From: Planctomycetota bacterium
GTDB lineage: Bacteria > Planctomycetota > GCA-002687715 > DRQF01
Assembly: GCA_020639295.1 (NCBI GenBank)
Contig: JACKGY010000003.1
Coordinates: forward strand, 930,001 to 994,000
Length of the DNA stretch: 64,000 bases
Reading direction: 5' to 3'
The translations under genes and the position numbers were made by a program. The notes beneath the pieces are model-generated. The model was not told where the DNA came from, made no database searches, and saw nothing but the letters and a program-made list of their open reading frames with translations. Within the stretch, counting starts at the first letter, position 1. Every line of letters begins with the position of its first letter. Shown piece by piece: positions 27,799 through 35,761 of this stretch.

Positions 27799-30700
27799 GG
27801 ACTTTTTTCCAGGACCAGGACGACCTTCTGGTCCTGACCCGGCCGCAGGGCGACGCGCTTGCTGCTGCCCTTGAAGCCGTCCTTCTCGGCCCGGATCAGG
27901 CAGGTCCCCGAGGGCACGAGCCCGAGCCGCCGCGAGCCCCCCGCGGAGACCGAACTCGGCCCCTCGTCCAGGGGCTCCGCCTCGCGCCCGAGGAGCGGCA
28001 TCCCGGCGTCCTGCTCGAGCATGATCCGGGCGCCGGGCAACGGCCGGCCGCCGGGAAGCCGGCAGCTCACCGAAAGGCTCGCCCCCGGGGTCGCGACCAG
28101 CTCGTGAAAGTCGCGCCGGCCCGCGACCGGGCTGAGCTTGCCCAGGATCTGGGCCGGGAAGCCGGGCCCGCGCCCGGCGATGGTGATCTCGACCTCGGGC
28201 AGGTCGGCCAGCTCCAGCCGCCCATCCGGGTCGGTGAGCAGCAGGCGATCGTCATGGATGCCGATCCCACGACCATCGGCCAGGAAGACCCGCATGCCGG
28301 GCAGGGGCCGGCGATCCGCGGTCACCAGGCGCAGCTCCAACCGCCGGCCCTCGGTCAGATTCAACTCGACCCGACGTGACGGCCCGACGACCTGGAGGTC
28401 GACGCCCAGGTGACGCCTCGGCGCCAGGCCCGGACAGCTCACCTCGACGTCGTAGTGCCCGAGCGGAAGCTTGCTGAACCGGATCTCGCCCTCGTCGTCG
28501 GTCCGTCCCTCGGCCACGATCGCGATCTCGCGGCGGAACACGCTCTTGCTCTCGATACCGCGCAGATCGGTCCGCATGATCCGGACCACGGTGTCACGCA
28601 GGGCCCGGCCGTCGCGCTCCCGCCTGAGCGCCACCACGAGTTCGCGGCTGGCGAGCGCCAGGTCGGGTCGCTGCGCCGCCGTGCTCGCGGGCAGGACCAG
28701 CGGGAGGGTGACGCGATAATCGATGCCAGCCTCGTCCCGGTAATCGAAGCGCAGGGCATAGTCCCCCTCCGGCAGGCCCCGCGCCGCGAGGTCGCCGTCC
28801 TCGCCGGTCTCGAGCAGGAAGCCGGGACGATCGAAGTCGTAGGCGTCGTGGTTCAAGGGGATCAGCTCGATCGGCCAGTGGCCAAGTCGCTCGCGATCGA
28901 CCGACAGGCGACCGAGCAGAACGGCCCGACCGCTCCCGGTCAGGGCCTCGCGATCGACCCGATCGGCCTGTTCGCCGACGATCATCTGCCGCCAGGCGCG
29001 CCGCGGCGAGGCCCCGAGCTCACCCTCGAGGTCGATCGCGACTCGATAGCTTCCCCTGAGGCGGAAGCGACTCCTGGCCCCGACCTCACGGGTCGACCAG
29101 CGGTCGCGCAGGCTGGCGCCGACGCGCGCGCGCCCATCGAGCAGGAACTGCGGCTGACGCGAAACCGACGGCGCGATCTCGCCCAGATCCAGGGTCTGGT
29201 AGGGCTGCAGGTCCAGCTCCAGCTCCAGCCCCATCATCTGTCCGTCGAGGCGGAGCACCGCCGGACCCGAGGGCGCCTGCTCGATGCGGAAGGTCCCATT
29301 GGCCGAGATCCCGGTCTGGGCGACCGGAACGGTCCAGGGTCGGACCAGGTCGCCGTTCGGTCCGTCGAGACTCGCCCGCATGACCTCGTCGCCGACGGTC
29401 TCGGTCTCGCCGAGCACCAGCTGGCCGATCAGCTCCGCTTCGCCGGCCAGATCGAGGGTCAGCTCCGTCGCGCCGCGCTCGTCGAAGCCGGTACCGAGGG
29501 TGATCGGCCCGGCCCAGCCGCTGGCCAGCTCGGGAATCCGTCCGTGAAAGAGCCAGACGCCACGCGGCAGCTCGAGGTCGAGCGAGTCCTCGCCGACCGG
29601 CGCCGCCAGCCGCAGGGGCTTCATGGGCCAGGCGCCGGAAAGCGAGTACGCGGTCAGCTCGGGCCGGCGGCCGCCGGCGGGATCGCCCTGCACCAGGAGG
29701 TGGAGACGAAGTGGACTGAAGGCGACCGGCTCCGGCTCGCGGACGGCGATCGCCTCGAGGGCCGGCAGCGAGAAGCGCGCGAGAGCGGCGTCGGCCGCGA
29801 GCTCGCGATAGGGGCGATCGGCGGTGGCGAAGCGGCTGACGCCGCCGCGAAGTCGCTCGACGCGATATCGCCCCGGCGGCAGCCCGTCGAGGAGCAGAGG
29901 CCCTTCCCCTTCCGCGCGCCAGAGCCAGAGGTCGAGCCCGGGATCGTTCTCGGAGCGCAGGCGGAGCATGACGTTCTCGGGCAGGTCGAGCCGCGCCGAC
30001 GTGGAGTCCGAGAGCCGCCAGTTCATGCCGGCCTCGTTGTTGCCGGGCTGCAGCTCGACCGGCGCCAGGAGTTCGGCGGGGCGACCCTCGCGGCGCACGA
30101 TCCGATCGTAGGAGCCGGGTGGCAGATCGGCGAAGGCGTAACGGCCCTGCTCGTCGACCAGGACCCGCCGGGCGAGGATGCCCCGTTCGGCGGGCACCAA
30201 CCCGTGGCCGAGACTCCAGGCCCGGGGCGCCGGCGCGGCGACGAACCAGAGTTCCGCGCCCGCGGCCGGACCACCGGCGGCATCCTCGACCCGACCGGCA
30301 CCATGGGCCGCGACGCCGAGCCGCGGTCGGGCGACGACCACGGCATTGGCGTCGACCTGGAACTCGTCGTCGAGCGCCACCGAGCCCCTCGGCGCCACCA
30401 CCGAGAATCGGGTGAGCCGCGGCGGCAGGCCCTGGATCTCGAAGTCGCCGTTCTCGTCGGTGACGCCCTGGACGTAGCGACCGATGCCGTCGTCGCGATC
30501 CCCGACCTCGTCGGCGCCGACGAGCACGCCCGGGAGCGGCTTGAGGTCCTGATCGCGGGCGGTCCCGGAGCAGCGCGCGCCGGGCTCGAGATCGAAGTCG
30601 AGACGTCGCTCGTGACCCCAGTCCTCGATCACGACCTGGCCACGTCGGCCGCCGACCAGGCCGGGCTTCGCGACCACCACCGGCTGCGTGCCCGGGAGCA

Positions 30701-31736
30701 GACCGGTGATGAGGAAGCGGCCGTCGTCGTCGCTGGCCACCAGACGATCGCCGATGAACACGCGCGCGCCGGCGACCGTCGTGATCGTGCCTCCGAGCCG
30801 GAGTTCACCGCTCACCTTGCCGCCCTCGCGCAGCGTGATCTCGCGCTCGGCCTCGCCGGGAACGCCTTGGCAGATCGCGCGCAGGTGGCCGGCGTCCAGT
30901 CGCAGCTCGAAGGCCGAGGTCGGGAGATGACGAAGCTCGAGAACACTGCGCTCCGCTGCCTCGAGGCGGCCCCCGACGCGCAGCCGCAGCCGGTACTCGC
31001 CGCCGCCGTCCGGATGCCAGCTGCCGCTGCCGACGATCAGGTCGCCGAAGTAGCTGCCGTCGATCGGTGACCGGATGCGGAAGCTCGCCGTCCGTCCCGG
31101 GTCGAGAGAGATCGGCGGCAGGCTGCGCGTGCCGGCACCGACCCGCCAGACCATGAGCTCGGGCGCGAGCCTGGTGCGCCCGTCCCCGACGACGAAGGCG
31201 TAGAGGCCGTCGGCTAGCTGGAGGCGGGCCCGGCCATCGGTCAACACGGCCGTGGCGATGGGCGGGGCGTCGAGGTCGATCAGCCGATCCTCCTCGCCCA
31301 GGGGGAAGACGTCGACCCGCAGGGTGCCGATCGGGACCGCGAAGGGCGTCAGGGCGACCAGGTCGACCTGGCGACCGGGACCGAGCACGAGATCGGGGAG
31401 GAGGAGACCGTCCCCGCGGATGAGACTGCGCAGGGGGAATTCCATCGGCGCGTGCCCGCCGTGGCGGAGGCGCAAGCGCAGGGCGCCGGGCAGGGCACCC
31501 GTCTTCAGCCGGAAGTGACCATCCAGGCCGCTCTCGGCGCGCGCCGCCACCAGCTCGCACGGCCCGGAACGACGCAGGACCTCGGCGGCGACCCCCGCCA
31601 GCGGCCGGCCGTCGGCGCCGAGGACCCGGCCACGCACGACCCCGAGGATCTCGTCCTGGGCCGAAAGCACCGGGGCGACGAGCAGGAGGAGGACGCAGAG
31701 CGCGGGCCATCGGAACCCGGTGATTCGAGGCATCAT
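27795..31736 (-). CDS. Giant secreted protein with repeated carboxypeptidase-regulatory-like domains
   Basis: A 1313-residue exported protein. After a signal peptide (ALCVLLLLVAPVLSAQ) it is made of beta-sandwich repeats of carboxypeptidase-regulatory-like type: GVVRGRVLGADGRPLAGV, then SGTARDQDLKPLPGVLVGA, GRVEDAAGGPAAGAELWF, LRLVTADRRPLPGMRVFLAD and others, with paired DxxGRF..LPPG motifs such as DDDGRFLITGLLPG and DEQGRYAFADLPPGSYD. At least six such units can be counted. No catalytic motif is seen, so a structural or binding role at the surface or periplasm is likely. The ATG at 31736 overlaps the thiL stop (ATGA), and its own stop overlaps the ECF sigma start. It may be the signal-sensing or target protein of that sigma factor. 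Confidence 0.8.
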   Translation of the reverse strand: MMPRITGFRWPALCVLLLLVAPVLSAQDEILGVVRGRVLGADGRPLAGVAAEVLRRSGPCELVAARAESGLDGHFRLKTGALPGALRLRLRHGGHAPMEFPLRSLIRGDGLLLPDLVLGPGRQVDLVALTPFAVPIGTLRVDVFPLGEEDRLIDLDAPPIATAVLTDGRARLQLADGLYAFVVGDGRTRLAPELMVWRVGAGTRSLPPISLDPGRTASFRIRSPIDGSYFGDLIVGSGSWHPDGGGEYRLRLRVGGRLEAAERSVLELRHLPTSAFELRLDAGHLRAICQGVPGEAEREITLREGGKVSGELRLGGTITTVAGARVFIGDRLVASDDDGRFLITGLLPGTQPVVVAKPGLVGGRRGQVVIEDWGHERRLDFDLEPGARCSGTARDQDLKPLPGVLVGADEVGDRDDGIGRYVQGVTDENGDFEIQGLPPRLTRFSVVAPRGSVALDDEFQVDANAVVVARPRLGVAAHGAGRVEDAAGGPAAGAELWFVAAPAPRAWSLGHGLVPAERGILARRVLVDEQGRYAFADLPPGSYDRIVRREGRPAELLAPVELQPGNNEAGMNWRLSDSTSARLDLPENVMLRLRSENDPGLDLWLWRAEGEGPLLLDGLPPGRYRVERLRGGVSRFATADRPYRELAADAALARFSLPALEAIAVREPEPVAFSPLRLHLLVQGDPAGGRRPELTAYSLSGAWPMKPLRLAAPVGEDSLDLELPRGVWLFHGRIPELASGWAGPITLGTGFDERGATELTLDLAGEAELIGQLVLGETETVGDEVMRASLDGPNGDLVRPWTVPVAQTGISANGTFRIEQAPSGPAVLRLDGQMMGLELELDLQPYQTLDLGEIAPSVSRQPQFLLDGRARVGASLRDRWSTREVGARSRFRLRGSYRVAIDLEGELGASPRRAWRQMIVGEQADRVDREALTGSGRAVLLGRLSVDRERLGHWPIELIPLNHDAYDFDRPGFLLETGEDGDLAARGLPEGDYALRFDYRDEAGIDYRVTLPLVLPASTAAQRPDLALASRELVVALRRERDGRALRDTVVRIMRTDLRGIESKSVFRREIAIVAEGRTDDEGEIRFSKLPLGHYDVEVSCPGLAPRRHLGVDLQVVGPSRRVELNLTEGRRLELRLVTADRRPLPGMRVFLADGRGIGIHDDRLLLTDPDGRLELADLPEVEITIAGRGPGFPAQILGKLSPVAGRRDFHELVATPGASLSVSCRLPGGRPLPGARIMLEQDAGMPLLGREAEPLDEGPSSVSAGGSRRLGLVPSGTCLIRAEKDGFKGSSKRVALRPGQDQKVVLVLEKSP

Positions 31737-32656
31737 GAGCACATCCCGCCGTGATCGAAGCCGCCCGCCTGGACGGCACGCCTCTGCCCGTCGACTTCGA
31801 GCCAGAGTCCCGCTTCCACCAGCTCCCCTGCGACGACGATCGGAGTCTCGAGCTTCCAGGCGCGCAGGAGCTTTTCCGCCGCCGCCGGGGCCATGGTGAA
31901 GACCAGCTCGAAGTCCTCGCCGTCGTGGAGCGCGTGATCGAGGGCGCTGCGTCCGTCACGGGCCGCCAGCTCACGGGCCGCGGGGGCGATCGGCAGGGCG
32001 TCGGCACGCACCAGCGCGCCGCAGCCGGAGGCGGTGGCGATGTTGGCGAGGTCGCGCAGGAAGCCGTCGGAGACGTCCGCCATGGCGCTCGGCGGGCCGA
32101 GCCGGACCAGCTCCGCGGCTTCGGCGAGACGCGGCAAGAAGGACTCGTGATGGCCGAGGATCGAGCCGCCGAGCCAGCCGGTCACCAGGACCAGGTCGCC
32201 GGGCCGACCCCCACCCCGCCGGATCGGTCGATCGATCGGTCGCCCCAGAACGGTGACGCTGGCGAACATGGCGCTGCCGGCCACGACGGTATCGCCGCCG
32301 GCCAGTTCGACGCCGTGGAGTCGGCAATCGTCGATCATCGCCCGGCTGAAGCGGCGCGCGGTCTCGGCATCGGCGGACTCCGGAAGGCCGAGTCCGACCA
32401 GGACCGTCTCGGCCCGCCCGCCCATGGCCGCGATGTCGGAGAGATTGACCCGCAGCGCCTTGCGGGCCATGCGCTCGGGCAGGTCGGGCCCGGCCAGGAG
32501 GTGGCGGCCCTCGACCACGGTGTCGAGGGCGACCAGCGTGCTCGGCCCGGTCTCGACCAGGGCGGCGTCGTCACCGATCGGCACCGGCAACCGCGAGTCC
32601 GAACTCTCGGCGCGGAGCCAGGCCAGGAAATCGTGTTCGACGAAACGCTCGCCCAT
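31733..32656 (-). CDS. thiL: Thiamine-monophosphate kinase
   Basis: A 307-residue PurM-like kinase that phosphorylates thiamine monophosphate to the active cofactor thiamine diphosphate, in the cytoplasm. Typical features are PIGDDAALVE (metal site), VALDTVVEGRHLL, ALRVNLSDIAAMGGRAETVLVGL, the GGDTVV site and FELVFTM near the end. ATG 32656 begins the conserved MGERFVEHDFL; a longer in-frame upstream start (32749) is rejected since it adds nothing family-like. The Shine-Dalgarno is weak. The stop overlaps the giant secreted gene, an unexpected partner. Thiamine-phosphate synthase lies 1.5 kb upstream of this gene on the same strand (34113-34736), so the two terminal steps of the pathway are close. 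Confidence 0.93.
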   Translation of the reverse strand: MGERFVEHDFLAWLRAESSDSRLPVPIGDDAALVETGPSTLVALDTVVEGRHLLAGPDLPERMARKALRVNLSDIAAMGGRAETVLVGLGLPESADAETARRFSRAMIDDCRLHGVELAGGDTVVAGSAMFASVTVLGRPIDRPIRRGGGRPGDLVLVTGWLGGSILGHHESFLPRLAEAAELVRLGPPSAMADVSDGFLRDLANIATASGCGALVRADALPIAPAARELAARDGRSALDHALHDGEDFELVFTMAPAAAEKLLRAWKLETPIVVAGELVEAGLWLEVDGQRRAVQAGGFDHGGMCS

Positions 32657-32668
32657 GCACCAAGAGTA

Positions 32669-32702
32669 GCGGCCCGGTCCGTCGAGGAACAGACCGGGCC
32701 GC
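32669..32702 (-). terminator. Hairpin between mscL and thiL
   Basis: Perfect 11-bp stem (32669-32679 with 32692-32702) and a 12-nt loop; minus-strand continuation is TACTCTTGG, so no proper T-run. It may end the mscL transcript, or be a leader hairpin of thiL, whose start is 13 bp further. I see no TPP riboswitch signature. Confidence 0.45.
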
Positions 32703-32803
32703 GGCGGAGATCCGTCGGGGAGGAAGGCCCTGCCCGCGACGCCCACCACCTCCAGGGGCGAGGCCTCCCGGCCCCGCTCCCGCGGAGCCGGTGGGCGATG
32801 GCG

Positions 32804-33283
32804 CTAGTTCTTGGCCAGGGCGTCGCGGATCTGGGTGAGGAGCTTGACCTCGGCGCTCGGCTCCGGCGGCGCCGACGGCTTGGCCTCCTCCTTCTTCTTC
32901 AGCGAGTTGATGCCCTTCACCAGCAGGAACACGCAGAAGGCGATGATGGTGAAGTCGACGACGGTCTGGATCAGATTGCCGTAGGCGAGCACCGGCACGC
33001 CGGCGCCACGGGCCTGCGCCAGCGACATGTCGGCCACCTGCTTCACGGTCTCGACGTCGAGATCGCCGACCTTCTCCTTCACCTTGACCGTGGCATCACC
33101 GAGGTTGACGTAGAGGTTGGTGAAGTCGACACCGCCGAGCAGCTTGCCGATCGGCGGCATGATCACGTCGTTGACCACGGAACTCACGATCTTGCCGAAG
33201 GCACCGCCGACGATGATGCCGACCGCCATGTCGATGGCATTGCCCTTGACCGCGAACTCCTTGAATTCCTTGATGATGCCCAT
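32804..33283 (-). CDS. mscL: Large-conductance mechanosensitive channel
   Basis: A 159-residue inner-membrane channel of the MscL family that opens under osmotic downshock to release solutes. The conserved N-terminal KEFAVKGNAIDMAVGIIVG with the TM1 pore helix, VNDVIMPPIGKLLGG, and the second helix TVVDFTIIAFCVFLLVKGIN are in place, followed by a basic KKKEEAKPSAPP segment and the C-terminal helix bundle LLTQIRDALAKN. Between the two helices the periplasmic loop is somewhat long. ATG 33283 has AGGAG 6 nt upstream, better than the GTG at 33286. No neighbour suggests an operon; a hairpin follows at 32669-32702. Confidence 0.96.
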   Translation of the reverse strand: MGIIKEFKEFAVKGNAIDMAVGIIVGGAFGKIVSSVVNDVIMPPIGKLLGGVDFTNLYVNLGDATVKVKEKVGDLDVETVKQVADMSLAQARGAGVPVLAYGNLIQTVVDFTIIAFCVFLLVKGINSLKKKEEAKPSAPPEPSAEVKLLTQIRDALAKN

Positions 33284-33558
33284 CACCAGCTCCTTTGGGT
33301 TTCGAGTGAGGCAGACGGCCGACGAACGGGCGAGGTCGAGGCCCGGTCAGGCCGCCTGGAGAATGGATCGAGATCCGAGTCGCCGATCCCTTGGATCGAG
33401 TCGCGCCCAGAGTCTGGCATGGGCCCGCATCCCTGTCATCAGGCCGGAAGCCGACGATCGCGGAAGCCTGAACCGGCCGGGCTCCTCGAGATGGACGAGA
33501 TCAAGAACCAATGAACGCGCGGACGCCTCGAATTGAAACGAGGCACCGGCGGCACCGA

Positions 33559-34116
33559 TCACTGGAAGGGGTTGAGGGCGGTGAGGAGGCGCTTCTCGAC
33601 GACATCGAGGCGGATGAAACCGAAGTTCCGGCCGTCGGGAAGCTGCGTCGAGGCGTCGGTCAGTCGATCGCCATTCAGGATCAGGGCCTGGCCAGCGGGG
33701 ATGCTGCCGCTCGCCAGTTTCATGTCGGGAGGAAACGGCAGCGATTCCTTGCGGACCTCGCCGTCCGCGCTGTGGATCTCGAGTTCGCCTGCGCCCGGTC
33801 GGCTCGTGTTGACCCAGACCTGATCGCCGGGCAGCCCCACGATGACGCCGTAGCAGTAGCCCTCGAAGGGGGCCGGCGCCCGGTAGAGGACGACGTTGCC
33901 GATCCGCGCCTCGTCCGGATCGAAGGCGGTGCTCACCACGGAGGAGCCGGCGCGCATGTGCTGCGGCGCGAGGTGGTCGTAGTCGGCGGGGATGGCGTCC
34001 ACGTCGTAACGGATGAAGAAGTAGGCGATGCCGCCCAGGATGCCGAACCAGACCAGGCGACGCACCAGATGCTGGATCCGGCGGTGTCTCTGCTGCCCTG
34101 CTCGTGCCTCGTTCAT
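33559..34116 (-). CDS. Signal-peptidase-I (S26)-like membrane protein lacking the catalytic dyad
   Basis: A 185-residue protein with one N-terminal membrane helix (LVWFGILGGIAYFFI) and the S26 signal-peptidase-like beta fold: ARIGNVVLYRAP corresponds to box C, and YGVIVGLPGDQVWV to box D. In active enzymes box D has Lys (YVKRVIGLPGD); here Gly-Val replaces Lys-Arg, and no canonical SMxPT serine box is found, only MRAGSSVVS. It is therefore probably catalytically inactive or a divergent relative. The start overlaps the thiE stop (ATGA), so it is the last gene of the rpmF-to-thiE operon. The function is unknown; a scaffold or pseudoenzyme role is an inference. Confidence 0.65.
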   Translation of the reverse strand: MNEARAGQQRHRRIQHLVRRLVWFGILGGIAYFFIRYDVDAIPADYDHLAPQHMRAGSSVVSTAFDPDEARIGNVVLYRAPAPFEGYCYGVIVGLPGDQVWVNTSRPGAGELEIHSADGEVRKESLPFPPDMKLASGSIPAGQALILNGDRLTDASTQLPDGRNFGFIRLDVVEKRLLTALNPFQ

Positions 34117-34736
34117 CCTGCTGCCTCCCAGGCCGTCCTCATCCGTCGCGCGGCTTCCTCCGGTTGCTCGGAGAAGAAGCTCCTGATCGCCGCCACCCCG
34201 GCCGCGCCGGCGCGCCGCAGGGCACCGACGCGGTCGGGCTCGATGCCACCGATGGCAATCAGGGGCCGATCGATCCCGGCCGCCAGGGCCGCGAAGCGAT
34301 CGAGACCCTGCGTCGGCACCAGCCCCTCCTTCGAGGGCGTCGCGAAGACCGGGCCGTAGATCAGATAGTCGAGCCCGGTGGCCAGGACCGCCTTCGCCTC
34401 GTCCGGATCATGGACGCTGCGCCCGACGATGAGCGGCCGTCGGCGTTCCGGTTCCGGCTCCGCCGACCTCCAGGTCAGATGAACGATCTCGGCGCCGATC
34501 GGTTCGGCGAGTCCGACCCGTTCGTTGAGGATGAAGGCCAGGCCGAGCATCCGGCAGCGGTCGCGGAGCCGGCGACCGAGCCGCACGAATTCGTCGTCGT
34601 CCAGGCCCTTCTCGCGGAACATGAAGGCGGTGACGCCGCCCCGCGCCAGGAGGTCGAGGTCCTGCGCCAGCCGTTCACGCCGCTCCGGACGATCGGGGCT
34701 GATGGCAAGGAGGCGGAGATCGAGCTCCCCGGTCAT
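34113..34736 (-). CDS. thiE: Thiamine-phosphate synthase
   Basis: A 207-residue TIM-barrel enzyme that joins HMP diphosphate and thiazole phosphate to give thiamine phosphate. Visible signatures are TAFMFREKGLDDDEFVRLG (in ThiE, lqlReK), GLAFILNERVGLAEPIGAE, and the C-terminal LIYGPVFATPSKEG and IAIGGIEPDRVGALRRAGA, giving the phosphate-binding glycines. The ATG at 34736 overlaps the ddl stop by ATGA. The overlap with the following S26-like gene is again ATGA. TenI-type regulators share this fold, so an isomerase role cannot be fully excluded, but the conserved phosphate loops and a thiL gene nearby favour ThiE. Confidence 0.85.
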   Translation of the reverse strand: MTGELDLRLLAISPDRPERRERLAQDLDLLARGGVTAFMFREKGLDDDEFVRLGRRLRDRCRMLGLAFILNERVGLAEPIGAEIVHLTWRSAEPEPERRRPLIVGRSVHDPDEAKAVLATGLDYLIYGPVFATPSKEGLVPTQGLDRFAALAAGIDRPLIAIGGIEPDRVGALRRAGAAGVAAIRSFFSEQPEEAARRMRTAWEAAG

Positions 34737-35752
34737 CCGCCGAAAGGCCTGCGGCGCGCCCGGGCCGCCTCGAGCTGCGACCAGTAGAAGTCGGCCGGGT
34801 CGTGACCGGCGGCCGCCAGGGCCTTGGGAACGAGCGAGGCCGCGGTCAGGCCTGGAATGGTGTTGGTCTCGAGGATCATCGGCCCCGCCTCGCCGACCAT
34901 GAAGTCGGTCCGGCTGAGCCCGCGCAGCCCCAGCAGCCGGTGGACCGCGACGGCCAGCCGGCGCAGCTCCCCGGCGAGCGCCTCGTTGATCGGCGCCGGA
35001 CAGATCTCGTCGGCGCCACCGTCGTCGTACTTGGAGGCCAGGTCGAAGAAGGCGCCCTTCTTCGGCCGGATCTCCAGGATCGGCAGGATCTCGATCTCGC
35101 CCTCGGGCTCGCCGCACAGGGGCACGGTGAACTCGCGACCCGCGATCCGTTCCTCCCAGATCAGCTGGCCGTCGCCGCGGAAGACCTCGGCCAGGGCACG
35201 GCGGGCCTCGTCCTCGTCCCGGACGAGGTGGACGCCGTAGCTCGAGCCGGCATTGGCGACCTTGATGAAACCGGGCAGGAGACCCAGCCCCCGCGCCCGG
35301 ACCAGAAGGGCCTCGGGATCGGTGACGTGCTGGTGACGGCTGCAGCTCAGATGTCGAGGCGTCGGGAGTCCGGCCTCGACGATCAGGGCCTTGAACAGGA
35401 GCTTGTTCATCGCGACCGCGCTGGCCTCGAATCCGGCCCCGGTGTAGGGCAGGCCGGCCCAGTCGAGGAAGGCCTGGATGCTGCCGTCCTCACCGCCCTG
35501 CCCGTGCAGGGCCAGGAAGAGCGCGGCGACGTCGCGCTTGCGCATGGCCTCGAGGAAGCCGGCGGCGTGGACCGCGAGTTCCGGGTCGAAGTCGTCGACC
35601 TCGTCCGCGATCACGAACCGACCGGCGCGCGTCACCAGGACGGCGAGCACGTCACGTCCGGCTCCGCGCAAGGCGGCATGGACCGCTCGACCGGACGCGA
35701 TGGAAACGTCGTGTTCGGGCGCTGGGCCGCCCATCAGGACCGCGACTCTCAT
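34733..35752 (-). CDS. ddl: D-alanine--D-alanine ligase
   Basis: A 339-residue ATP-grasp enzyme that makes D-Ala-D-Ala for peptidoglycan in the cytoplasm. Family features in order: MGGPAPEHDVSIASG near the N-terminus, FLALHGQGGEDGSIQAFLDW, GLPYTGAGFEASAVAMNKLL, the glycine loop KVANAGSSYGVHLV, FTVPLCGEPEGEIE, and FMVGEAGPMILETNTIPGLT, which bears the metal ligands. The length is normal. It starts 9 bp after the UDP-sugar pyrophosphorylase stop and overlaps thiE by ATGA, so it is inside the long fatty-acid/cell-wall operon. Presence of Ddl implies peptidoglycan synthesis, which is informative if the organism is a planctomycete. Confidence 0.95.
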   Translation of the reverse strand: MRVAVLMGGPAPEHDVSIASGRAVHAALRGAGRDVLAVLVTRAGRFVIADEVDDFDPELAVHAAGFLEAMRKRDVAALFLALHGQGGEDGSIQAFLDWAGLPYTGAGFEASAVAMNKLLFKALIVEAGLPTPRHLSCSRHQHVTDPEALLVRARGLGLLPGFIKVANAGSSYGVHLVRDEDEARRALAEVFRGDGQLIWEERIAGREFTVPLCGEPEGEIEILPILEIRPKKGAFFDLASKYDDGGADEICPAPINEALAGELRRLAVAVHRLLGLRGLSRTDFMVGEAGPMILETNTIPGLTAASLVPKALAAAGHDPADFYWSQLEAARARRRPFGG

Positions 35753-35761
35753 GCCGCGAGT

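Noticed and set aside
28410..31070. An 886-codon plus-strand frame opposite the giant secreted protein
   Set aside because: Antisense shadow, composition rich in Arg, Gly, Pro and His, no motif; the minus-strand gene has clear domains.
32657..32803. A TPP riboswitch before thiL
   Set aside because: The gap has only a simple hairpin; the conserved CUGAGA-type elements of a THI box are not seen. The same holds for the thiE upstream region, which lies inside ddl.
33284..33558. A small gene between the S26-like gene and mscL
   Set aside because: Short frames exist on both strands, but none has a ribosome-binding site or a recognisable product; this 275-bp gap appears to hold only the mscL leader.
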